Source: Planosporangium mesophilum (GTDB lineage Bacteria > Actinomycetota > Actinomycetes > Mycobacteriales > Micromonosporaceae). From it: 64,000 nt of DNA. The position numbers and the translations under genes are program-made. The notes under the pieces were generated by a model. That model saw only the letters and a list, made by a program, of their open reading frames with translations. It was not told the DNA's origin and did not search any database. The DNA is taken from the NCBI RefSeq assembly GCF_016863255.1, contig NZ_BOON01000005.1:186001-250000 (forward strand). The letters run 5' to 3'. Of this stretch, positions 7,239 through 14,678 are shown piece by piece (position 1 is the stretch's first letter; each line of letters opens with the position of its first letter).

Positions 7239-9380
7239 TTATGCAAGATTTTTTGGAGCAAGATCATCTATGTCGGCTCCGGCGATCAACGCGAGCACCG
7301 CGTCGCCGTACAGGCCCAGCTTGCGGGGGCCGATGCCGGCGATACCGGCCAACTCCTCCAGCCGCTGCGGCTGCCGCTCGGCCAGCGCGGTAAGGGTCGC
7401 ATCCGTGAACACCACGTACGCAGGGACTTTCTGCTCCGTCGCGACCCGGATGCGCCACTCGCGCAGCCGCTCGAACAGCTCCTCGTCCATAGTCGACGGA
7501 CAGGCCGAGCACCGGCCCAGCTTGCGGTCGACGCCGTTGAGGAGGGCGCTGCCGCAGACCCGGCAGGACATCACGGCGGCCCGTCGGCGCGTGCCGTCGG
7601 ATTTCTGACTCTGGCGCGCGGGCGCCCGAGCGGCCTCCGGGTCGAGGGAGGGCAGGAACCGGCACGGCCGGCGGTGCCGCCCGCCGGGCGAGCGGGCCCC
7701 GCCGTAGGACAGCCAGAGCCACTGCCTGGCCCGCGTGATGCCGACGTAGAGCAGCCGGCGCTCCTCCTCCACCGCCTCCGGCGTCTTCGCGTACGTGGTG
7801 GGCAGGGTGCCCTCTGCGAGGCCGACCAGGAAGACGGCGTCCCACTCGAGCCCCTTGGCCGCATGCAGGGACGCCAGCGTCACGCCCTCCACCGTCGGGG
7901 CGTGCTGGAGCGCCGCCCGGCGCTGCAACTCCTCGTTGAAACCGTCCAGGGTGCCCGGCATCGCCGCCGCTCCCGGCAGCGGGATCGCGGCGGCCGTGGC
8001 GTACTCCTCGGCGAGGTTGACCAGCGCGGCCAGGGCCTCCCACTGCTCCCGCGCGTTGCCGCCGGCCGGCGGGGCCTCCGGACGCCATCCGACCGCTTCG
8101 AGGGCCGTGACGACGGCCTCCCGCAGCGGCGTGTCAGCCACGGTGGTGCGGCTCGCGGCCCGTAGCGCCACCATCGCCCGCCGGACCTCGCCGCGCTCGA
8201 AGAAGCGCTCCGTGCCCCGCACGACCACCGGCACGCCTGCCTCCGCGAGGGCCTCCTCGTAGCTCTGGGACTGTGCGTTGGTACGGAACAGCACCGCGAT
8301 CTCACTGGCCGGCAGGCCGCCGGCGACCAGCTCCGCGCACCGTTTCGCCACCGCCTCCGCCTCCGCCGGCTCGTCCGGGAAGACCCGCAGGTCGGGCTCG
8401 GGCCCGCTCGGGCGCTGACCCACCAGCTCCAGCCGCAGCCGCGCGAGGTCACCGCGGGCCTGCGAGATCACCGCGTTGGCCAGGCCGACCACCTGCGGGG
8501 TCGACCGGTAGTCCCGCACCAGCCGGACCACCGTCGCGCCCCGGCGCTGCCGGGGGAAGTCGACCAGGTACGACGAGGTCGCCCCGGTGAACGAGTAGAT
8601 CGTCTGGCTGGCGTCGCCGACCACGGTCACGTCGTCACGGCCGCCCAGCCACGTCTCCAGCAGCCGCTGCTGCACCGGGTTGACGTCCTGGTACTCGTCG
8701 ACCACGAAGTGCCGGTACTGGGACCGGATCTGCTCGCCGACGTCGGCGTGCTCCTCCATCGCCCACACCGCCGTGCGCAGCAGATCCTCGAAGTCGATCA
8801 CCCCGCTGGAGCGCTTGACCCGCTCGTACGCCGCGTAGACCTCCGCCACCCGGGCCGGGTCCACCGGGGTCTCGCGGTTCGCCTTCGCGGCGGCCACCGG
8901 GTACTCGGACGGCTCGACCATCGACGACTTCGCCCACTCGATCTCGCTGGCGAGGTCGCGGGCGGTCGTGCGGTCGGCGCGCAGTCCGGCCCGGACGGCC
9001 GCCAGCCCGACCAGCCGGGCCTTGCTGTCGATCACCTCCGGCAGCTCGCGCCCGGAGAACAGGCGCGGCGCGAAGTAGCGCAACTGGCGCAGCGCGGCGG
9101 CGTGGAACGTCCGGGCCTGTACCCCGGCGACGCCGAGCTGGGCCAGCCGGCTGCGCATCTCCGCGGCGGCCCGAGCGGTGAACGTCACCGCCAGTACGTG
9201 CTGGGGCCGCACCTCCCCGGTGAGCACCCGGTGCGCGATGCGGTGCGTGATCGCTCTGGTCTTGCCGGTGCCCGCCCCGGCGAGCACGCAGACGGGGCCG
9301 GCCGGAGCCACCACCACCGCCCGCTGTTCGTCGTCGAGGCCCGCGAGCACCCGCCCGGCAGGTTCAGAAGATTGCGCCAC
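7239..9380 (-). CDS. uvrD2: SF1 DNA helicase UvrD2 with HRDC domain
   Basis: A 713-residue UvrD/PcrA-like ATP-dependent 3'-5' DNA helicase. Walker A GAGTGKT is at 35-41, motif II DEYQD near 220, motif III GDASQTIYSF, motif V TLASLHAAKGLEWD and motif VI LLYVGITRAR. The C-terminal part holds a tetracysteine module (SCRVCGS and RCSACPS, near residues 605-628) and an HRDC domain, which together define UvrD2. In mycobacteria UvrD2 is essential, and the cysteine module is needed for helicase activity. The last codons are AT-rich. The GTG start is taken because the helicase N-terminus follows directly. No Shine-Dalgarno is clear. Confidence 0.93.
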   Translation of the reverse strand: MAQSSEPAGRVLAGLDDEQRAVVVAPAGPVCVLAGAGTGKTRAITHRIAHRVLTGEVRPQHVLAVTFTARAAAEMRSRLAQLGVAGVQARTFHAAALRQLRYFAPRLFSGRELPEVIDSKARLVGLAAVRAGLRADRTTARDLASEIEWAKSSMVEPSEYPVAAAKANRETPVDPARVAEVYAAYERVKRSSGVIDFEDLLRTAVWAMEEHADVGEQIRSQYRHFVVDEYQDVNPVQQRLLETWLGGRDDVTVVGDASQTIYSFTGATSSYLVDFPRQRRGATVVRLVRDYRSTPQVVGLANAVISQARGDLARLRLELVGQRPSGPEPDLRVFPDEPAEAEAVAKRCAELVAGGLPASEIAVLFRTNAQSQSYEEALAEAGVPVVVRGTERFFERGEVRRAMVALRAASRTTVADTPLREAVVTALEAVGWRPEAPPAGGNAREQWEALAALVNLAEEYATAAAIPLPGAAAMPGTLDGFNEELQRRAALQHAPTVEGVTLASLHAAKGLEWDAVFLVGLAEGTLPTTYAKTPEAVEEERRLLYVGITRARQWLWLSYGGARSPGGRHRRPCRFLPSLDPEAARAPARQSQKSDGTRRRAAVMSCRVCGSALLNGVDRKLGRCSACPSTMDEELFERLREWRIRVATEQKVPAYVVFTDATLTALAERQPQRLEELAGIAGIGPRKLGLYGDAVLALIAGADIDDLAPKNLA

Positions 9381-9457
9381 AACGTGGAATCATCTCAGGC
9401 CGGTGCGACGTTCTGCCGGAAGCACGTGTCAAGGTTCAGCTATCGGAGGCGACCGGA

Positions 9458-9703
9458 ATGATCACTATGTACTCGACGCCGTGGTGCGGCTACTGCCACC
9501 GGCTAAAGACCCAGCTCGACCGGGAGGGGATCGAGTACACGGTCGTCGACATCGAGGCCGACGAGAAGTCCGCCGAGTTCGTGATGAACGTCAACGGCGG
9601 CAACCAGACCGTTCCCACGGTGCTGTTCGCCGACGGCTCGACGCTCACCAACCCGACGATTGTGCAGGTCAAGGCCCAGCTGGCGACCCTGTCGGACCGG
9701 TGA
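9458..9703 (+). CDS. mrx1: Mycoredoxin (glutaredoxin-like, mycothiol-dependent)
   Basis: An 81-residue glutaredoxin-fold protein with redox motif CGYC at 10-13 (TPWCGYCHRL), cis-Pro in TVPTVLF, and GSTLTNPT at the mycothiol-binding end. Mycoredoxins reduce mycothiol mixed disulfides on proteins in actinobacteria; mshB at 30058 supplies the mycothiol pathway in this window. The ATG has a GGAGG Shine-Dalgarno. It is divergent from uvrD2 and convergent with nudC, and its 3' end overlaps nudC by 35 nt. Confidence 0.93.
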   Translation: MITMYSTPWCGYCHRLKTQLDREGIEYTVVDIEADEKSAEFVMNVNGGNQTVPTVLFADGSTLTNPTIVQVKAQLATLSDR

Positions 9704-10622
9704 GCCAGGTCCGCACGAGGTAGTGCGCGATCGATGAGGCCATCGGCAGGCCGAAATCGGTCTCGTCGCCCGCGAGGCTACGGGCCACCTCGGCGCGGGT
9801 GAACCAGCGGGCGTCAGTGATCTCGTCGGCGTCGACCCGTACCGGCTGGTCCGGGTCGGCTACGGCGAGGTAGCCCAGCATCAGCGAGCCCGGGAAGGGC
9901 CACGCCTGGCTGGCGACGTAACGAGCATCACGGACCGTGACGCCGACCTCCTCGCCTACCTCCCGGACCACGGTGGCCTCGGCCGGCTCCCCCGGCTCGA
10001 CGAAGCCGGCGAGGCAGGAGTACCGCCGGGCCCAGCCGGGCGCGGTCCACGCGCCGTTGTGGCCGAGCAGGCAGCGACCCTCGGGGCCGGCGACGTCGTC
10101 ATGCACGAGCACGATCACCGCCGGATCGGTACGCGGGAACAGCGTCTCGCCGTCCTCGGTCACCCTGGTCCAGCCGCCCTGGGTGACCGTGGTCGGCTTG
10201 CCGGTGCGCGGCGAGTACAGGTGCCGCGCATGCCAGTTGACCAGCGCGACGGCGGTGATGAACAGGCTGGCGTCCGGCTCATCGAGGACGTGGCCGACCT
10301 CCCGCACGTTCGCCTTGCGGGTACCGGGCGGCGCGGCGACCTCCGTCCGGACGGCGAAGTACGGCCGGCCCTGCGCGTCCTCACCCAGGAAGTAGCGCTC
10401 GGCGCCGGGGTCCACCTCGGCCGACGGGGTCAGCACCAGGCCGGGCGGCTCGTCGCGGACGAGCGCCCGGCCGTCGTCGACCACGACCACCAGGGCATCG
10501 ACCCAGGCCCGCGCCAGCCACTCCGGATCGGTACGCCGGTGGGCGGCCCGGTCGAAATCGGTGACCCGGCCGCCCGGAGGCAGTTCCGACTCCTGGACCT
10601 GACGTGCTCCGTTCGGGTTCAA
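9669..10622 (-). CDS. nudC: NudC-type NADH pyrophosphatase (Nudix)
   Basis: About 317 residues, matching the length of mycobacterial NudC. The Nudix box is intact (GFVEPGEPAEATVVREVGEE, GX5EX7REXXEE), preceded by YPRTDP-like FPRTDPAVIVLV and followed by SQAWPFPGSLMLGY, the NudC signature. It hydrolyses NAD(H) or decaps NAD-RNA in other bacteria. The segment that normally carries zinc cysteines reads WHARHLYSPRTGKPTT with no cysteine, so the zinc ribbon is lost. The only start at the expected place is TTG 10622, overlapping the M16 stop as TTGA. Its 3' end overlaps the mycoredoxin gene. Confidence 0.87.
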   Translation of the reverse strand: MNPNGARQVQESELPPGGRVTDFDRAAHRRTDPEWLARAWVDALVVVVDDGRALVRDEPPGLVLTPSAEVDPGAERYFLGEDAQGRPYFAVRTEVAAPPGTRKANVREVGHVLDEPDASLFITAVALVNWHARHLYSPRTGKPTTVTQGGWTRVTEDGETLFPRTDPAVIVLVHDDVAGPEGRCLLGHNGAWTAPGWARRYSCLAGFVEPGEPAEATVVREVGEEVGVTVRDARYVASQAWPFPGSLMLGYLAVADPDQPVRVDADEITDARWFTRAEVARSLAGDETDFGLPMASSIAHYLVRTWLTGPTGSPAGP

Positions 10623-11941
10623 ACCACTTCGCTCCCCGCCCGGGTCACCGGAGTCAGCGCCGACAGCGACGGCTCGATCCGCTCGGCGTCGCCGAGCACC
10701 AGGCTGACCGCCCTCGCCGGCGCCAGGTACCGGGCCGCGGCGGCGCCCACCTCGTCGACGGAGACCTTGGCCAGCCGGCCCGCGTGGTCGGCCAGGTAGT
10801 CCAGGCGCAGCCCGAAGCCCGCGTACGTGACGGCGAGCCCGGCCAGCCCGGCCTGGGTCGACATGCCCAGCTGCAGCGTGCCCAGCGCGTACTGGCGGGC
10901 CTGCTCCAGCTCGTCCTCGCGCGGCGGCAGGCTGGCCAGCCGGCCGAGCTCGTACATGGTCTCCAGCAGCGCCGGGCCGGTCACCTCGGTCGCCACCTCT
11001 GCCGCCACGGTCAGCGACGAACCGGCGACCGCGTGCTCGATCAGCGAGTGCGGCCCGTACGTGTAGCCCTTGTCCTCGCGGATGTTCTCCACCCACCGGG
11101 ACGAGAAGTACCCGCCGAAGATCAGGTTGGCGAGCTGCAGCGGGGCGTGGTCGGGGTGGGTACGGGGTACCGCCGGCAGCGCCACCCGCAGCGAGGACTG
11201 CACCGCGTCCGGCCGGTCGACCAGGGTCAGCGGCCCGGGTTCGAGCTCCGGCACCGCCGGTAGCTCGACGTCCTTGCCGTCGCCGGTCCACGCCGAGAGC
11301 GCCCGCTCGGCGGCGGCGATCGCCTTGTTCGGGGTCACGTCGCCGACGATGACCAGGATCGCGCCGGCCGGATGTATCCGCTCCGCGTGCAGCTTGCGCA
11401 GCGCGCCGGGCGTGACCGAGACGACCTGCTCCGGAGTGGGCGTCTGCACCGCGTACGGGTGACGGCCGTAGATCCGCTTCAGCAGCGCCTCGCGGGCGAG
11501 GTGCGAGGGCTGGCTGAGCGCGACCCGGATCCGGTCGGCCAGCCGCCCGCGTTCGGTGGCGACCTCGCCGGACGGGTAGGACGCGCCGGTCAGTACCGAA
11601 GACATGATCTCCAGCAGCCGTTCGAGCCCCGCCGTGAGCGAGTTGCCCGACAGCAGCAGCCGGTCGGGGTCGGCGCCCGAGTTCAGGCCGCCACCGACCT
11701 TCTGCAGCTCGGCGGCGATCTCCACGCCGGTGAGCCCGTCCGCGCCGGACAGCATCGTCTGGGTCAGCACGGCCGTGCGGGCCAGGTGGGCACGGGCGAA
11801 CGGCAGCCGCAGCCGCACCTCGACCAGCGGCACCGCCGGCCGCCGGATCGCCATGACCGTCAGGCCGTTGGGCAGCGTCTCTTCAACGATCTTGGGCAGC
11901 TTCAACGGGCGGTTCGGCCCGAGTGCCGGCAGTTGCCTCAC
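10619..11941 (-). CDS. M16 family peptidase-like subunit, non-catalytic
   Basis: A 440-residue M16 (insulinase/mitochondrial processing peptidase-like) protein without the HxxEH zinc motif; the equivalent region reads LTQTMLSGADGLTG. The C-terminal half keeps the substrate-binding Arg/Tyr pair region (FSSRWVENIREDKGYTYG). It therefore fits the non-catalytic partner of a heterodimeric bacterial M16 peptidase. The GTG start overlaps the stop of the catalytic subunit as GTGA, and its own stop overlaps the nudC start, so three genes are translationally coupled. Confidence 0.85.
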   Translation of the reverse strand: MRQLPALGPNRPLKLPKIVEETLPNGLTVMAIRRPAVPLVEVRLRLPFARAHLARTAVLTQTMLSGADGLTGVEIAAELQKVGGGLNSGADPDRLLLSGNSLTAGLERLLEIMSSVLTGASYPSGEVATERGRLADRIRVALSQPSHLAREALLKRIYGRHPYAVQTPTPEQVVSVTPGALRKLHAERIHPAGAILVIVGDVTPNKAIAAAERALSAWTGDGKDVELPAVPELEPGPLTLVDRPDAVQSSLRVALPAVPRTHPDHAPLQLANLIFGGYFSSRWVENIREDKGYTYGPHSLIEHAVAGSSLTVAAEVATEVTGPALLETMYELGRLASLPPREDELEQARQYALGTLQLGMSTQAGLAGLAVTYAGFGLRLDYLADHAGRLAKVSVDEVGAAAARYLAPARAVSLVLGDAERIEPSLSALTPVTRAGSEVV

Positions 11942-13257
11942 TTGTTTCCACCCCCGGGGATGACCTCGACGGACGCCCGCCGCTGCGCGGTGAGAGCCGC
12001 CGCGGCGGCCAGGATCTGCTCCTCGGTCACCTCGGCGATCAGCCTGGGCAGCTCGTTGATCAGCTCCGGCGCGCCGCGCTGCTGTTCGAGCACCGCCATC
12101 TGTAGGCACCTACCGAGTACGGCGTCGACGTCGCGCAGCAGGTGGGTGGCCATCCGGGCCTGGGTACGCGCCAGCTCGCCCGGCGCGAGACCGTCGGTGG
12201 CGATCCGCTGGCACTCCTCGTCGATCGTGTCCAGGACCTTGCCGACGTCGCCGCCCGGGGGCAGGTGCGCCTGCAGGAGGAGCGCGGTGGGGTCGCGTAC
12301 CGCGAACGGCTCGCCCATGAATCCGAGGTACCCGCCCACGCTGGTCACGCTGCGGTCCCGTAGCACCATGCGCTCGACCAGGCGGGACGCGTCGCCGTCG
12401 GTGAGCACCTCGGCCAGCACCACATAGGGCAGGTACCCGGCCAGGTCGTCGATCGGATCCGGTACCCGCCAGGCGGCCGCGACGGCGGGCAGCGGCGCCA
12501 GCCGGTCGGTGTACGAGTGGCGGCGCTCCTCGGCCAGGTCCGGCTCGTCGAAGTCCGGCCGGGTCGGCGCCTTCCGCGCCGGTACGTCGCCGAAGTGCTC
12601 CTCGACCAGCCTGGTCGCCTCGGCCACGTCGAAGTCGCCGGAGACCGACAGGACCGCGTTGCCGGCGGCGTAGTACCGCTGGAAGAACTCGGCCGCGTCT
12701 TCGACCGTGGCCGACTCCAGGTCGGTGAACGAGCCGTACCCGTCGTGGGCGTTGGGGAACGTGTCGAACATGACCGGCGGCAGCTTCAGCCAGGGGAAGC
12801 CGCCGTAGGGCCGGTTGAGCACGTTCACCCGGATCTCCTCCTTGACCACGTCGACCTGGTTGCGCAGGTTCTCACTCGTCAGGCGAGGCCCGCGCATCCG
12901 GTCGGCCTCGAGGAACAGTGCCCGCTCCAACGCGTTGGACGGCAGCGTCTCGAAGTAGTCCGTGTAGTCGAGGTGGGTCGATCCGTTGAACGTGCCGCCG
13001 GAGCCCTGCACGTATCGGAAGTGGGCGAGCTTCTCCAGGTTCTCGGAACCCTGGAACATCAGATGCTCGAACAGGTGCGCGAACCCGGTACGCCCCTCCG
13101 GTTCGGAGCGGATGCCGACGTCGTAGACGACGGCGACACCGACGACCGGAGCGCTGCGGTCGGGGGCGAGCACCACGCGGAGGCCATTAGGCAGCGTCAG
13201 GCGCTCCACCGGGTACTTGGTGGCCGGAATCCGGATGGCGGAACTACGAACAGACAC
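11938..13257 (-). CDS. M16 family zinc metallopeptidase, catalytic subunit
   Basis: A 439-residue M16B peptidase. The inverted zinc motif HLFEH (in FAHLFEHLMFQGSEN, near residues 61-65) supplies two His ligands and the catalytic Glu; a downstream Glu ligand is expected in VVKEEIRVNVLN. No signal peptide is seen, so it is probably cytoplasmic, although its targets are unknown. It pairs with the downstream non-catalytic subunit, as in other bacterial two-gene M16 systems. The GTG start is 7 nt after a TAGTGT element. Confidence 0.9.
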   Translation of the reverse strand: MSVRSSAIRIPATKYPVERLTLPNGLRVVLAPDRSAPVVGVAVVYDVGIRSEPEGRTGFAHLFEHLMFQGSENLEKLAHFRYVQGSGGTFNGSTHLDYTDYFETLPSNALERALFLEADRMRGPRLTSENLRNQVDVVKEEIRVNVLNRPYGGFPWLKLPPVMFDTFPNAHDGYGSFTDLESATVEDAAEFFQRYYAAGNAVLSVSGDFDVAEATRLVEEHFGDVPARKAPTRPDFDEPDLAEERRHSYTDRLAPLPAVAAAWRVPDPIDDLAGYLPYVVLAEVLTDGDASRLVERMVLRDRSVTSVGGYLGFMGEPFAVRDPTALLLQAHLPPGGDVGKVLDTIDEECQRIATDGLAPGELARTQARMATHLLRDVDAVLGRCLQMAVLEQQRGAPELINELPRLIAEVTEEQILAAAAALTAQRRASVEVIPGGGNK

Positions 13258-13264
13258 CCTTGCG

Positions 13265-13270
13265 ACACTA
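13265..13270 (-). promoter_or_regulatory. -10 element of M16 operon
   Basis: TAGTGT on the minus strand ends 7 nt before the GTG at 13257, suggesting a leaderless M16-M16-nudC transcript. Confidence 0.5.
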
Positions 13271-13291
13271 ACCGGTCCGCGCGGCGTCCGA

Positions 13292-14323
13292 TCATCCCAC
13301 CGGCCGTACTGAGTCCAGAACGCTGTCCACGACCCAGTCGTACTGGCGGTGGGTGCCCGGAATGGACACGTACAGGATCGCCGCGCGCGGCCGTCCGACG
13401 TCCACCAGGGCCACCCCGACGAGTTCGTCGGTGGCCTTGAGCCCGGCCTGGTGGAAGCGCATCCGGAAGGTGGTCACCCAGGCCGGTCGGCCGCCCAGCG
13501 TGGTCTGCTCGTCGCGCAGCACGTCCATCTGGTTGGGCTGCGGGTAGTACTCGGCCCGCACGTCCGCCGCCACCTGCCGGCCGGTGCACTCCAGATCCAG
13601 GCTGAGCGAGTCGTTGTTGGCCGCGGGTACCGAGCCGGACAGGATCGAGGCGAGGTACTGGCTGCGGAAGCCGAGCGGGTCCTGGTAGCTCTCGGTCACG
13701 AAGTACTGGCCGGTCTGGTACGACACCCGCAGGGTCCCCTTGGTCCAGGTGTCGTGCCACGGCAGCCACGGCTCGCCGTACGAGGCGTACGAGATGCCGG
13801 AGGCGGCGTCGTCGGTGCGGGGGCCCGGCGGCGGTGGCGCGGCCGGTGGACCGCCGGGCGCGTCGTGGGACGGCGGCGGGCAGAGCTTGGCGAGATCGGG
13901 CCGGGTGTCGCTCGGGCCGGCCGGGCGCCGGTCGAACGGCGAGCCGCCGCCGGTCATCACCATCGCGAGCACCACGACCACGCCGACCGCGACCACGGCG
14001 ATGGCCGTACCTCCGAACCACCAGAGCATGCTGCGGTTGCGCCGGGCCGGATCCCTGTCCCCGGCCGGATCCGCCGGCGGGACCGCCAGCGGCGCCGGTG
14101 TGCGGGTGAGCCCGGTGACCGTGCCGGCGCGGTAGCCGGGTCTGCGCGGCGGCGCGGCCGGGGTCCGCGCGGCGGGCTCGGCGGGGGTCCGCGCGGCGGG
14201 CTCGGCGGGGGTTTGCGCGGTGGGCGCCGGCGGGTATGCGACGCCGCCGGCCGGGTCGTCCGGATTGGCCGGGTCGTGCGCACCGGCCGGCGGACGGGCC
14301 CAGGGTGAACGCTGCTCGGTCAT
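13292..14323 (-). CDS. Single-pass membrane protein with Pro/Ala-rich cytoplasmic N-terminus
   Basis: A 343-residue protein of unknown function. Residues 1-115 are Pro/Ala rich and include an 8-residue tandem repeat (PAEPAART). A transmembrane helix follows at about 118-140 (LWWFGGTAIAVVAVGVVVVL). The extracytoplasmic part has a Pro-rich linker (PPAAPPPPGP) and a globular domain of about 160 residues with two cysteines (LAKLCPPP, DLECTGRQ). The layout, a low-complexity tail plus one helix plus an outer domain, is common in actinobacterial envelope proteins. The ATG at 14323 is chosen from the downstream end of a longer open frame; no strong Shine-Dalgarno is visible. Confidence 0.7.
   Translation of the reverse strand: MTEQRSPWARPPAGAHDPANPDDPAGGVAYPPAPTAQTPAEPAARTPAEPAARTPAAPPRRPGYRAGTVTGLTRTPAPLAVPPADPAGDRDPARRNRSMLWWFGGTAIAVVAVGVVVVLAMVMTGGGSPFDRRPAGPSDTRPDLAKLCPPPSHDAPGGPPAAPPPPGPRTDDAASGISYASYGEPWLPWHDTWTKGTLRVSYQTGQYFVTESYQDPLGFRSQYLASILSGSVPAANNDSLSLDLECTGRQVAADVRAEYYPQPNQMDVLRDEQTTLGGRPAWVTTFRMRFHQAGLKATDELVGVALVDVGRPRAAILYVSIPGTHRQYDWVVDSVLDSVRPVG
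14161..14208. repeat. 24-bp tandem repeat inside coding sequence
   Basis: Two perfect 24-bp copies (14161-14184, 14185-14208) and a degenerate third to about 14231 encode the AEPAARTP repeats of the membrane protein. The period is a multiple of three, so copy number can change without a frameshift. Confidence 0.7.
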
Positions 14324-14412
14324 CGTGCTGCCAGTGTCGCAGGCATCCGTCGCGCCCAACACAGGGCGTGGCGCGGTCCACCCTCCACCGGATCGCTCGA
14401 CGTCGACGTGGC

Positions 14413-14607
14413 TCAGCCGCGCGGTGCGGTCACCGCCGGCGGGTCGAACCGGACGACCTGCGAATGTCCCGCACCGGCGGTCGGCCACGGGCCGAGTGCG
14501 AGCGCCGCGGCGAACAGCACCCCGGCGGCCGCGACCGCGACGACGACAAGCACCTCTCCGACGCCGGACCCCCGCCGGCCCACCACGATGCCCGGATCCG
14601 CTCTCAT
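14413..14607 (-). CDS. Small single-span membrane protein
   Basis: A 64-residue protein: a short basic N-terminus (MRADPGIVVGRRGSGVG), one hydrophobic helix at about 18-42 (VLVVVAVAAAGVLFAAALAL), and a 20-residue tail. The ATG at 14607 has a GGGGGAG Shine-Dalgarno. It lies between adnB and the membrane protein on the same strand and may be co-transcribed with them. Function is unknown. Confidence 0.65.
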   Translation of the reverse strand: MRADPGIVVGRRGSGVGEVLVVVAVAAAGVLFAAALALGPWPTAGAGHSQVVRFDPPAVTAPRG

Positions 14608-14678
14608 GGCCGTCTCCCCCGTATCACGCCGATGCAAGCCAGCATTGAGGAAGACGGCCGCGACTGGCCAGAAGGTTG

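Noticed and set aside
14161-14231. Tandem repeat as a possible CRISPR-like array
   Set aside because: Units are contiguous, have no spacers and encode a Pro/Ala peptide repeat in frame.
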